Assembly: GCA_033782935.1 (NCBI GenBank)
Contig: JAWQEG010001436.1
Location: 866,632 to 930,631 of the forward strand
Origin: Petrolisthes cinctipes
Taxonomy: Eukaryota; Arthropoda; Malacostraca; Decapoda; Porcellanidae
DNA length: 64,000 nt
Direction: 5' to 3'
Shown in pieces: positions 33,755 to 44,235 of this stretch; within the stretch, counting starts at the first letter, position 1, and each line of letters starts with the position of its first letter. The position numbers and the translations under genes were made by a program. The notes below the pieces were generated by a model, which ran no database searches, was not told where the DNA came from, and saw only the letters and a program-made list of their open reading frames with translations.

Positions 33755-34486
33755 TGTACCAGTTCTGAAGGCTTGAACTCTGGGCAGAACTTGGTAACTT
33801 ACTTGTATGTAATTCTTGTAGTTGTAGTGTAGTAGTTGTTGTTGTTGTTGTTGTTGTTTTAGGTAACGTGGAAGACGGGGTGCTTTCTTAAGTTTGCTTA
33901 GGTGATTGACTTCACAAGTTTCTTAAGGCTTAATTTATTAATATGTGTACTTATCTATACAGGGTATTATCGTGATGTGCCTTGCCTTATGTGGTATTAT
34001 GTCTCTCTCTATGGAGACAGTTTATAGCCCTTAGGGAGTCAGTGTGGTATCCTAACTCCTAGTGTACCTCCTCTGCTTATATACATTTCAAACTCTATAG
34101 TTTACAGAATGGCTAGAGTGTGACTGTGTTGCCTGTGAATGGTCAGTTTGATTCTGTACCTACTTCTCTCTTCTCGTGTGAAAGGGAAAGTGGGCCACCC
34201 CTTTTCTATCTCTCTCTCTCTCTCCTTTACTCTCTTTCCTACCTCTCCTTCGAAGGGGAGGTAGGAAGGGTTAATAATGTCTTTGTATGACCTGACCGCA
34301 CCTGTGTTTGGAGAGATGCCAATAAGATAGGGAAAGTTAATTGTCTGAGGGGGATGCAGGTAGGTATATAAATATATGGGAGAGTGTGTGTGTGTGTGTG
34401 TGTTTGACCCACCTGGGTGGTATGGCCAGGTGTCTTCAAGTCCCTTAATGGTTTGACCCTTCCTAAATGGCTTTATGGTGTGTACA
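33755..34486 (-). repeat. 5' LTR of the gypsy element
   Basis: Direct repeat of 25673-26403. Ends TGTACC…TGTACA; contains a shorter (GTT)n run, a 30 bp near-palindrome at 34237-34266 and a TATA-like ATATATTTATATA on the minus strand near 34368-34380. Three substitutions relative to the other LTR were counted by eye. Confidence 0.93.
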
Positions 34487-34490
34487 ATCC

Positions 34491-34633
34491 CTTTTGGGGC
34501 AATGAAGACTATTTAAAGTATATTCATATTTTATTAATTATGTAAATGACCATTTTATGTTGGGTGGTATATGACCCTAGCTGTTGCGCCGCCAGATGCC
34601 TTATTGCATAAAAAAAATCAATCAATCAATCAA
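34491..34633 (+). mobile_element. LINE A'1, 3' end
   Basis: Continuation of the A'1 3' UTR after the gypsy insertion: CTTTTGGGGCAATGAAGACTATTTAAAG parallels the uninterrupted A'2 sequence near 35925-35950. It ends with GCCGCCAGATGCC, a short A-run and (AATC)n, the tetramer tail of this LINE family. Confidence 0.82.
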
Positions 34634-36029
34634 TTCATCATGCTGGGGTATGTCTGGTGACTGAAGCCTTTAGGTCGTCCCCAATCCCCAGTCTCCTGGT
34701 GGACGCTGATGAGCCACCTCTTGATCTCCATCACCAGTCCTTGATGGTTTGTTGTTGGCATCGCTTACATCAACGTCCTGACTCCCTTCCCTGCTTGGCG
34801 GTGTCATCTGATATCATGTCTCAGTACTACCTTTCACATCCTTGCACACCATGGCCCTTTGGCTTCTGGTCAGGAATGCTATGGAGATATGTATTGATGA
34901 TTTCCAGATTTGTCCTGTGCGGGTCCCCAGGGTGGCTCCATGGCTTCTTCCAGAAGTTAACACCTGCACCCGCATATCAAACAAGAAGGAATCTCGTCCT
35001 CCTTTAGAGGCTCGCTCCCTCTTTTTAGAACATGCCTCCTCTCACAGGAAGTCCCTACTTGTGTACACTGATGGGTCAAAGTCTGCTGCTGGAATTGGTT
35101 TTGGGGCCGTTTTTCCTGACTTTTGTCATGGCAGCAGGCTCCCTTCTGTCATGTCCATTTTTACTGCCGATCTCTCGGCCATTTTATATGCCCTCCAAGT
35201 GATTTTTACTCTCCTGCAGCCTTCTTTTACTATTTTTAGCCATTACTGTAGTGCTTGCAGGCCTTGGGCAATTTTAACTCTTCCCATCCCCTGGTATTGG
35301 CCATTCTCGAGTGGCTTGTCCTCCTGGGTCGTCTTGGCCGCAGAGTCACATTTTGTTAGGGCCTGGCTCATGTGGGTGTCAATGTGAATGAGAGGGCTGA
35401 TGCTCTGGCTAAGGCCTCCTGCAAGGCATCATCCCATACCTGCTGTGGACCTTCGACTCTACATAGATGCTGCCGTTCGTTCCTGTTGGCAGGACAGATG
35501 GGACGCTGTTGGGGAGAACAAGCTCCGCGGCATCCGTCAGCAACTGGGTTTGTGTAGCTACAGTTGCTTGTCCGCATTGGCCACACGCTATTGACTCATG
35601 GGTTTTTAATGGAAAGGGCATCCCCTCCCTAATGTCTGGTCCCTCTGACAGTACGGCATCTTATTGCCGAGTGTCCCAGCCATGGGAACCTTCATCGTAG
35701 GCACCTCTCCAAGTACCGGGTGGGTGACTGTTCTTACAGTCTCCCTCCTCCACAAATTGTGAATTTTATTATTTTTATGGCTATTCTTTTTTAGGTACCG
35801 GTAGGTAAAGTTTAATGTTTCCTTTGTTCATATTTTAATTCTTTTATGTATTTAACTTAAGTACGTTATTTGAGTAATATGTAATTTTTAGATGATATGG
35901 CTTTTTCTTCATGCTCCTTCTCCCTTTCGGGGTAGTGAAGATTATTTAATGTTTGTACATATTTTACTAATGATGTAGATGACCATATTGTGTTGGGCAG
36001 TATATGACCCTAGCTCCTGCACCACCAGA
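34634..36029 (+). mobile_element. LINE A'2, 5'-truncated, on the tail of A'1
   Basis: Starts at TTCATCATGCTGGGG, equivalent to 24277 in A'1, directly after the (AATC)n tail of A'1. It carries degenerate RT C-terminus and RNase H sequence: VYTDGSKSAAGIGFGAVFPDF (about 35055-35120) and IFTADLSAILYAL, in which the catalytic Glu reads Asp. Frames 34842-35387 and 35388-35594 are separated by shifts. The 3' UTR ends with ACCACCAGATGCC. Tail-on-tail position suggests insertion into the tetramer tail of A'1. Confidence 0.82.
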
Positions 36030-36031
36030 TG

Positions 36032-36163
36032 CCATCATCACCAGGGGATGAAGCTTTCCCCGAAGAGAGAGCCAATTGATTGATTTATTGATCTATCTAT
36101 AAATCAATAAATCAATCAATTGGCTCTCTCTTCGGGGAAAGCTTCATCCCCTGGTGATGATGG
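36032..36163. repeat. Perfect palindrome, 61 bp arms, 10 bp spacer
   Basis: Arms 36032-36092 and 36103-36163 are exact reverse complements. The outer 41 bases of each arm are LINE A coding sequence (GGCTCTCTCTTCGGGG and onwards) and the inner 20 are an ATTG/CAAT tetramer tail like that of A'. The right arm is in place as the start of copy A3/A4's 3' half; the left arm is an inverted duplicate. Confidence 0.93.
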
Positions 36164-37800
36164 TATTACCTATGCTGTGCTACGCATACTGCAACAAGTT
36201 CCTGGGAATCCTCTACTACGACTGTACAATCTTTGTCTTGGTCACGGTTGTTTACCACGAGCCTGGACCAGAAGCACAATAATATCCATCCCTAAGCCCG
36301 GCACAGCCTAGATTAGACCTATTTCCCTTCCCACCCGTTTTTGTAAAGTTATGGAGAGGATCATTCTCACCCATCTCATGTACTGACTGCAGGATTGTCT
36401 TTCTCCATGTCTGTTTGGTTTCCTTCCCCAGCATAGCACACACTCCTGCCTCGTGGATTTGTACTCTCGCCTCTCCTGGGACAGTGTGGTGGCCTTCAAT
36501 GACCTTCGATGTTACTAATAGTGACATAATTTTGGATCAACTTGTTGACTTTGGGCAAAAAAATATTACAGTGGATTCGGGGCTACCTCAGCAACAGGAC
36601 CTTCCGTGTGTTTTTCAGTGGTGTGTTCAGTCCTTTGTGCAGTTTTCATCGTGGTACACCTCAAGAGTGTGTTCTAAGCCCATTTTTTAAAATATTCTAA
36701 TGCATCGGGAGCTCACTTCTCTCCCTGATATTCCTGGAACTCCAATTACGTGCTGTGTTGATGATATATGTGTTCATTCTACCTTGCCAAGGGGTCTCCA
36801 ACAATTAATTCACTCATTCACTGTGTCAAGTGTCTCCATTTCCCACATCTTTCACTCCACTTCTCACAGTCAGTCATGACTATCTTGGACCAAACTCTCG
36901 TGTCCCTCCCATACTGCCCACTGGACGTGCTCTTATTAAGCCTGTTTCCTCTGTACTCCGTAGCCTTAATTTACTTAGACATACTGTAATGGTTGCAGGG
37001 GCCCCCTCTGAGGATGCTACAAACGCCCGATGTAAGCTACACAACTAGGTCGTTGTCTCTGTAACCACTCCAGTTTCACATTGTGTGAACTGCATGCCAT
37101 ATTGCGTTTTCGTAACTTGATTGTTAAATTATATGGGTGCCATCCCATGTCGGTTTACATCACAATGCTACAGTTGACATACTCGCGAAGGAAGCTTGCC
37201 ATCTGCCTCCTCGTGGTGATGGACGTCCTCTCTCCCTGACCTGCTACCTCTCTAGAGTCCACTCCTGCGCTCTCCTCCCTGTAAGGCGAAACAGGGATGC
37301 ATCACCCACTACGAGTCTGTCTGCCGTCACAAATATTCCTACCGTCGTCGGGGCCTCGTGGATCGGAGGCACAATGTAGTCTCTTCTCGTTTGAGGTCTT
37401 GGCTACCGGCCACCGTGGCATGTTGCTGGGATGCAGGATGAGCCTCCCTTCACTGAGTGTCGCTTCTGTCAAGCGCCTCGTGCTAACACTATAGAACACT
37501 ATTGCCAAGCCTGCCCCACTGTCCGACACTTGCTGCCCCAGGGCCTGCCGCTTGATGTGGTTTGTCGACACCTGCTGAACCACCAGGTTTTAAAGGAACT
37601 TCTAGTACGCCACCCTCGTTTTGGTGGATTTAAGTAGGTTATAACGTAAATATTTGTCTAAATTCTCGTGTTTCATTCTGTTATGTTTTCGTGATGTGTG
37701 TGTGTATGTGTGTGTGTAGTCATTGGGTTTTCATGGGTCCCGCCTACTCTTATGTTTTGTTGTCTGTCTTTTGATTGATGCCAGGGCGCAAAAATAAAAA
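36123..37800 (+). mobile_element. LINE family A, copy A3/A4, 3' part
   Basis: Continues the element begun at 21243. It opens with the linker end (KASSPGDDGITYAVLRIL) and runs through RT, RNase H, the C-terminal Cys/His tail and a 3' UTR with a (GT)n tract (about 37693-37720), ending near 37800 in an A-rich tail. The repeated GCTCTCTCTT(C/G)GGGG at both breakpoints indicates that the intervening 12.4 kb was inserted later. Confidence 0.85.
36125..37637 (+). pseudogene. RT-RNase H region of LINE A3/A4 (broken)
   Basis: Pieces in order: SSPGDDGITYAVLRILQQVPGN (36140-36205), the PRAWTRSTIISIPKPGTA motif, then after a stop FGFLPQHSTHSCLVDLYSRLS (about 36410-36475), GTPQ-type region, TYCVDDICVHS-like DNA near 36745-36780 (GTTGATGATATATGTGTTCATTC), and a large gap to the RNase H C-terminus (LGCHPMSVYITML region near 37135). 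The tail has ECRFCQAPRANTIEHYCQACP (about 37450-37525). Most of RNase H with its catalytic acids is deleted between about 36800 and 37130. Confidence 0.75.
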
Positions 37801-38417
37801 AAAAATAAAAATTGTGACTGAGGCATATACCTAATGACTGACTGATTGACTGTGTGTGTATGATGAAGTGAATGACTTAGTGTGTGTGTTTGTGGAGGAT
37901 ATTCAGAAATACGACATAATGTAAAATCTAACGCAGTTACCACATTATATGCACCAAATTATTCATACTTGTATAGTTAAACATTAACTTAAGGGTTGTC
38001 AGAACACTGTGATGCTGTGGTGGTATGCTACACTTGCTCCCAGCCTCCCTGGCTGCTTGTGTGCCATTACAATATTACTTCAGTATCATGGGAATAGAGA
38101 AGAATACATCACCGCGGTCTATATTATTATTTTTTCTTTTAAGTAAGCATGATGAACTTGACAATTGTCAATGAAGATTCATTTGCTACGACAATATTCC
38201 ATTTTTTGGTTCGCATGCTCTGTGTCAGAAGGAAAATTTTCATTCACCATTGATTGATATTGTAAGTTAAAATTTGAGTTAGTTCTGAACATTATAAAAA
38301 GTGTTATGGTGAAGTATTTTTATATGGCATCAAATATTTAGCAGGATATCAATTTTCCTCAGTAAAATCTATTATTTCATTAGTTGCTGATTATCATCAA
38401 CACCTTAAAAAACGGTT
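37801..38417. other. Non-coding gap
   Basis: AT-rich; no recognised frame or element. The GACTGA/TGTGTG short repeats near 37830-37890 are the only structure seen. Confidence 0.4.
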
Positions 38418-38600
38418 GATACACTCGCAATCCAAATATGTAGACTATCCAGGTTTGCTTCGAATAGCCTTGTAGTGTGCATACACATATTTGTATTAGT
38501 AACCCCTATCAAGGTATACACATATTTGTATTAGTAACCCCTATAAAGGTATACACCTGTTTTAAAATTGTATCCCTTAGAATGTACCAGGTAGAAATCC
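38418..38600. repeat. TA-MITE end fragment and 35 bp tandem duplication
   Basis: 38418-38470 matches the left end of the MITE at 39144 (TACACTCGCAATCCAAA then CCAGGTTTGCTTCGAATAG). It is followed by two near-identical 35 bp units (TACACATATTTGTATTAG… CCCCTAT(C/A)AAGG) at about 38486-38555. Confidence 0.7.
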
Positions 38601-38994
38601 ATTCTCTCTCAGGTACTTGACCTGACCTACCTTGACCTATCACCTATTTTGCAACTTGCATGCCCGCTCAGCTGCGACTGAGTATGGCAACTCATTATTC
38701 ATTCTCACCATCAAATGTAAAATCAAATACTCTTTCTATTGATATGCAACATATATATATATTTATTGTTATATTTAATTGTTACTATATATACTCTGGA
38801 AGATGAACTTTTTACCCGCATTGTAAATAAAACTACTCAGTCGCCCAGAACATATAACTAGGAAATACAGCTGCCGCTGAAAGGAATGTTTTTACTCATC
38901 CTACCATAGCAACTAACGGACTAAATACGGCTACGAGATGCACACAAACTTCTCACAGTTCTTGCACAGGATAAAACGGAGACAACCTTAGTTG
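38601..38994. other. Non-coding gap
   Basis: No gene or recognisable repeat. It includes a short (TA)n run near 38750. Confidence 0.4.
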
Positions 38995-39136
38995 CACTCG
39001 CAACAGCCTGATAGAGTAATAAGCGAGCTCAAGCAAATATGAAACAGGATATGCTCTGTAATTGGTACTATACAGTAGTATGTCATATGATTCGAAAATT
39101 CAACAAGGCCTGGATACAAATTTTGGATAACGAGTG
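38995..39136. repeat. TA-flanked MITE, first of a tandem pair
   Basis: Same family as the next element. It shares AAGCGAGCTCAAGCAAATATGAAACAG (given as key words AGCTCAAGCAAATATG), TATGATTCGAAAATTCAACAAG and the right end GGATACAAATTTTGGAT…CGAGTG before TA. Its left end CACTCGCAA lacks the inner part of the terminal repeat. Five bases separate the two copies. Confidence 0.75.
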
Positions 39137-39143
39137 TACTGTA

Positions 39144-39310
39144 CACTCGCAATCCAAAATATGTATCCAGGCTTGCTTCGAATAGCATGATCAAGTATTA
39201 AGTGAGCTCAAGCAAATATGAAACAGTATAAGAGTTGTAATTGGTTCACTAGTATGTCAACTGATTCGAAACTTCAACAAGACCTGGATACAAATTTTGG
39301 ATTGCGAGTG
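39144..39310. repeat. TA-flanked MITE, second of a tandem pair (167 bp)
   Basis: TA at 39142-39143 and 39311-39312. Terminal inverted repeats CACTCGCAATCCAAAAT are perfect at the outer 17 bases, extending imperfectly through TATCCAGG(C/T)(T/C)TG. Subterminal GCTTCGAATAG is shared with 19574-19726 and two fragments. No coding frame. Confidence 0.9.
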
Positions 39311-39312
39311 TA

Positions 39313-40013
39313 CGTGTAGCACTTAATCAATCTGCATAGCGATAAATCTTTGCTCGAGCTTTCAACTTTTGCTCAAATTATGATAATAATGTATAGTTGC
39401 TGGTGTTATCAGTCACTGGAACTATATTCTGATGTTTGACTTAGGAGAGTCAAATACTCCGAGATAACCAAGTTGAAATAATTCTACTGCATTTAGCGCA
39501 AGCATTATCGTTGATGAGTATTTATTTTTCTGACTCAAAGATGAATGATCAGCAGTCTACTTCAAAGGTTTTCACAAAAAATTAAAGTGTCTCATGCATT
39601 ACATTTTAATTCAAACCCTTTTGTTTCTTCGCATTTCAGGCACACCATTGAATGATTCCTTCCTAAATTATCATACAAAGAATATTTTTCCTCAGTTACG
39701 TTTAATCAATTAAAACTTTTTTTTTGGGGGGGGGGGAAGACAATGGTATACATCCCACCACACTCACCAGTACTTCAGATTCGTACTAACTTCTTCACCT
39801 AAGCTGGATTAAGTTTACTGCATTCAACTGAACTTCATAAAGACTCACCTGGCAGGAGGAGAAGCCAGGGGACGAGAAGGCAGCCCTGGAGAAAAGAAGA
39901 AAATTATTTTAGTCGTGGTGGTGGAATGATAAACCTACATTAGCGATTTCCTCAAGCTTTACAGTGCCATTACCAAGTCTCTCAAACAACAAATTCGTTT
40001 TCTCAAGCAGGTA
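39313..40013. other. Non-coding gap
   Basis: AT-rich, no supported gene. A T-run followed directly by a G-run lies at about 39714-39735. Confidence 0.4.
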
Positions 40014-40165
40014 CACTTGCTCAAAAAAGTATCGCGCAGGTGGGGTCCGATGGTTCTGTAAATGATCGCTACAGCTCATGATAAACAAGCTCGTTTTCAG
40101 TAGCCATCGTCTTAGGTGTCGGAATGTTTCACGAGGGAAATGCGCGATACTTTTTTGATCGAGTG
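40014..40165. repeat. TA-flanked MITE with AAAAAAGTATCGCGCA ends (152 bp)
   Basis: TA at 40012-40013 and 40166-40167. Inverted ends: CACTTGCTCAAAAAAGTATC on the left and CACTCGATCAAAAAAGTATC read from the right, both followed by GCGCA. Tc1/mariner-like target. A different family from the tandem pair just upstream. The minus-strand frame crossing it has no recognised motif. Confidence 0.88.
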
Positions 40166-40211
40166 TACGCTCTCCTGCAATCACTTTTACTTCTCTGTGA
40201 ATTTATAGAAG

Positions 40212-40356
40212 TTAAGGGAATAATTTATTTTGAGCGAGTCCAGGATATTGATTCCTACAAACTATGTCAGAAAACAGACTGCCCACAATATAAGAGTAGG
40301 TGATCTGTTTTGCTGGCTTGCTTGGAGGAATAAATAACCCCCACTAAAACCTTTAA
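40212..40356. repeat. TTAA MITE family M, copy 1
   Basis: TTAAGGGA at the left and TTAA at 40353-40356. Internal GATTCCTACAAACTATGTC and its inverse GGCTTGCTTGGAGGAAT form the palindromic core; the central CAGACTG…GATCTGTTTT is typical of the family. Rather degenerate. Confidence 0.6.
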
Positions 40357-40431
40357 CAAAAATCCTATGTTGATAGCTATTCAAACTCGTGCAGAAGTGA
40401 TTACACAACCAGCTCCTTTGAGTCACAGCCA

Positions 40432-40594
40432 TTAAAGGGAGATTCTCTTGTTGGCAAATTGAAAGGCTACTAATTCCTCCTAACCAAGCCAGAAAACAGA
40501 CACCCTCAGTGATACTAATAAGGGATCTGTTTTGTGGCTTAGCTTGGAGGCATCAATGATCTTCCAATTCACCAACAAAGGAATCTATCCTTAT
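40432..40594. repeat. TTAA MITE family M, copy 2
   Basis: Near-complete palindromic element: TTAAAGGGAGATTCTCTTG on the left, and GGAATCTATCCTTA (inverse) on the right, with GGCTACTAATTCCTCC / GGAGGCATCAATGATC in the middle. The right TTAA has mutated to TTAT. Confidence 0.72.
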
Positions 40595-40704
40595 AAACAG
40601 GAAAAATCAAAGATCATCCAACAACTGAACCATTTAACACCTTCATTTCCCAATACATTGAATTAAACTCGGATTCTAACCTCTGGAACCACACCTAACC
40701 CCAC

Positions 40705-40862
40705 TTAAGTGGAGGTTATTTTGTTGGTGAATTGGAAGCTCTCTGATTCCTCCATACTATGCCAAGAAATTATCCCCTATTGGTACCATTGAGAGCGTGT
40801 TTCCTGGCATAGTTAGGAGAAATCAGTAGCCTTCCAATATGCCAACAAAAGAATCTCCTCTC
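40705..40862. repeat. TTAA MITE family M, copy 3
   Basis: Left TTAA at 40705-40708, then TTGTTGGTGAATTGGAAG and GATTCCTCCATACTATGCC. The right half is inverse: TGGCATAGTTAGGAG, CTTCCAATATGCCAACAA and GAATCTCCTCT. Best view of the family consensus. Confidence 0.75.
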
Positions 40863-40864
40863 TG

Positions 40865-41660
40865 AAATCTACCTAACCCACTGAAACCCGCCCCTAAACC
40901 GACTTAAACACACTCTAACCAACTGGAACGAACCTTGACTCTACTAACACTATAACCCATTGGAATCACCCCTATCACACCAGAACCCACTTTAACTTAC
41001 ATAAACCCATTTTTAACCCACTGGCACCACTCCTACCCAAACTAGTACCCACGTGAACCCACTAGAAGTCGCACTAACCTACGTGACGCCAATTTTCTAA
41101 ATAATTGGAACTACCCCTCACCCAATTCTAACACACTTTAAGGGGAAAGTTTTGTGTTCGTAATTCTGGAGCAACTGAATCCTCCAAACTATTCCAAGCA
41201 ACAGAACACCATTATTTTTGCACTTCTGGCACTCCAATATACCAAAAAAGAATTATCACCTTAACCTACTAGCACTACTATAACCCAAGATAAACTAACC
41301 CTAACTCATACTGCACATACTTTATTTTATTCTATTTTGTAATGGAGAAAAACACACCTTAGTAATATGACCTTAAATGCACTTTTTCTCACACATTTCA
41401 GTGCTTATAAGTAGCGGATAAGTACAGTACCTAGTTTGTACATTTTTTGTGTAAATTTTCTTGGGTTGCGTTACATTGACCGATATAGCCAAGCATGAAC
41501 CTTAATGAGGGAGCCGATACCTTTTCGCCAGGTTAAAAATAATGGGATATACACTCTCGTAATTTACTTGCACCCACCCTTGCCAAGCAGAGCCCACCCT
41601 AACCCACCAGAGCTCATCCTAACCAATTAGTACCCACCCTAACCAATTAAGTCCACTCAA
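40865..41660. repeat. Degenerate ACCCA-rich minisatellite
   Basis: Imperfect repeats of an 18-20 base motif around AACCCACTGGAACCAC at 40865-41115, 41265-41305 and 41565-41660. Interrupted by MITE M copy 4 and unique DNA. No coding role is seen. Confidence 0.6.
41138..41264. repeat. TTAA MITE family M, copy 4 (short)
   Basis: TTAA at both ends (41138-41141 and 41261-41264). Left GGGGAAAGTTTTG, middle GAATCCTCCAAACTATTCC, right GAATTATCACC. Shorter than its relatives because the centre is reduced. Confidence 0.72.
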
Positions 41661-41690
41661 ATTATTAAGGAGCAAGTGATTTCCTTAGAC

Positions 41691-41760
41691 CCTATCCTAC
41701 CCTACCCTAACCTAACGTAACCTAACCTTACCAAATGTAACGTAATACAACAAATTATAT
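41691..41760. repeat. Telomere-like CCTAA array (interstitial)
   Basis: CCTACCCTACCCTAACCTAA followed by CGTAACCTAACCTTACC, i.e. the complement of degenerate TTAGG/TTAGGG. TTAGG is the arthropod telomeric repeat. A second array in the opposite orientation lies at 51845-51935. Confidence 0.6.
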
Positions 41761-42165
41761 AGAAACACCCTTAATTACACCTTAGCAACTTACATCCACT
41801 AACTCAAGACTTGCCTACCATACTCCAGAACCCATCTTAGTTCATCAAAGTTAACGTTAATTTATACATAGGTACAGCCACGATCCATAATAAGTAATCC
41901 ATGCAGGACTTAATGAAGTGTTTAATCCTCTGACGTACAATACCAGTCAACCAATGACAACGCTTATCCTGTCTCATAATTTGCTCGAGATGCTCATTTT
42001 AACACTCCATCAGGCTATTCGAAGCAGATCTGGATACTCATTACGGCTCATGACTGTACCATATTTTTATATGTTTATAGTACGCTATTATATATCTCGT
42101 ATGTTACTACACATAGCAAAAAAATAGCTAGAATTTACCGTGCCGTGAGAGTTTCAAGGAAACTT
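41761..42165. repeat. Gap with a TA-MITE right-end fragment
   Basis: Mostly unrecognised. 42008-42054 (GCTATTCGAAGCAGATCTGG to CATGACTGTA) is the inverse of the left end of the 19574/39144 MITE family. No left partner was found. The 69-codon frame spanning it is not convincing. Confidence 0.55.
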
Positions 42166-42780
42166 GTTTATATATATATATATATATATATATTCCTGGT
42201 GATACTGTAATTTTCAGGCGATACTTGGGAAGATCCCGAGATCGCTTGCCCTGTCGAACGTACGCCGGCCGATTCCAAACTTCTTTTTAAACAATCTCCA
42301 GCAATATTCACAATTTTTGCAAGTGACAGTCTCATTTTCCGGGATGGGGGAGGGAGGGAGGGAGAGGAGTGGTAGTGGGAGGAAGGGAGGGAGAGGGATG
42401 AAGGGAAGGCGAAGGTAGCTGGGGTTTGGGAGTGAGGGAGAGGGGTGGCGGAGGAAAAAGGTGGGTGAGAGTGAGTGAGGGAGGGAGAGGGGTGGTGGAG
42501 GGAGAAGGAAGGAGAAAGGGAGGGAAGAAGGGAAAGGAGTGGTAGGGAGAAGGAGAGAAGGATGGAGGGAGAGGGGTAACTGAGGGGTGGGAGGGAAGGA
42601 GGGATAGGTGTGGTGGAGGGAGGTGAGAGGGAGGGAGAGAGAGAAGTGGTGGCTTAGGACATACTGGTGCAAGGAAAGAGAAAAAGAAAGACTGGGGAAT
42701 AAGAGATAATGAAGTGAGAAAGAGAGGGAGGGAAAGAGAGTGAAGAAGGTTAGAATGGATAGATAGATAGATAGATAATT
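42166..42780. repeat. (TA)n and polypurine tract
   Basis: (TA)13 at 42166-42192, then from about 42345 to 42770 the plus strand is almost only G and A (GGGAGGGAGGGAGAGG and variants). Runs of three or more G recur at short spacing. Long minus-strand frames here are Ser/Pro/Leu artefacts of composition. Confidence 0.85.
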
Positions 42781-42829
42781 AGATAGACAGAGAGAGATAA
42801 AAATAGACGTTGAAATAGACATTAATATT

Positions 42830-43417
<588 letters not shown>

Positions 43418-43514
43418 AGAAGAGGCAGTAATCCTTTTTAATCTAACACTGGCTGGGGGGGAGGGGGGAGAAAATCGCCTTAGTGTGGTCCCAGTCTGTG
43501 GACCTTGTGGTACG

Positions 43515-43930
43515 GTACACACACACACACACATCTATACGTAAACACACACATACACACGCCTACACCGCGACGTACCCACACACACCAATACGTATAC
43601 ACACACACACATACGTCTACACGCAACATGAGCACACACACTTTTTATGATTTACACACGCAACCACCTTCAAGCACACATTTGACGCACGCACACAATC
43701 ACCTACATAATGTACACACACATGAAGCACATACACACACACACATGAAGCACATACACACACACACATACGTACAGTACATACATACATAACGGGCTTC
43801 TGATAAATTACAGTCCCGAGGTTGAGGTATAAAAAAAAAAAAAAAATACAACTACACGATCGAGCGCACACACACACTTACACGAGCTAACATCCCCACC
43901 CCCTCTCCCCCCACACACACACACGCATAC
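43515..43930. repeat. (CA)n-rich block
   Basis: Interrupted (CA)n / ACGTA-type repeats at 43515-43770 and 43866-43926, with an A15 run near 43830. No gene. Confidence 0.9.
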
Positions 43931-43994
43931 TGTTTTATGATATGAATATTTAAAAGTAATTCCTGTTACGACCAAAGAGTGCATAAAAACCTAT

Positions 43995-44135
43995 TTGTTT
44001 TATTATTACTATTACTATTATTATTATTACCGGTATTATTATTATTTTTATTATCTATTATTATTATTATTATCATTATTATTATTATTATTAGTATTAT
44101 TGTTGTTGTTGTTGTTGTTACAATTACTATTATTA

Positions 44136-44173
<38 letters not shown>

Positions 44174-44235
44174 GTTAGTATCAATATTAACATTATTATT
44201 ATTATTATCATTATTATTATTATTATTATAATTGA
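43995..44235. repeat. (ATT)n-rich block
   Basis: Imperfect TTA/ATT/GTT trinucleotide array. Frames are repeat artefacts. Confidence 0.92.

Larger units (their letters stand above)
25673..34486 (-). mobile_element. Ty3/gypsy LTR retrotransposon (8.8 kb), inserted in LINE A'1
   Basis: Flanked by a 4 bp target duplication ATCC (25669-25672 and 34487-34490) and bounded by TGTACC…TGTACA ends. Two LTRs of about 731 bp (25673-26403 and 33755-34486) differ by three substitutions and a few indels by eye. On the minus strand the order is LTR, primer-binding site, gag (32913-32141), protease, RT, RNase H, integrase, LTR, i.e. the gypsy order. The coding region is heavily broken and the RT active site is lost, although the LTRs are nearly identical. 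Confidence 0.93.
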
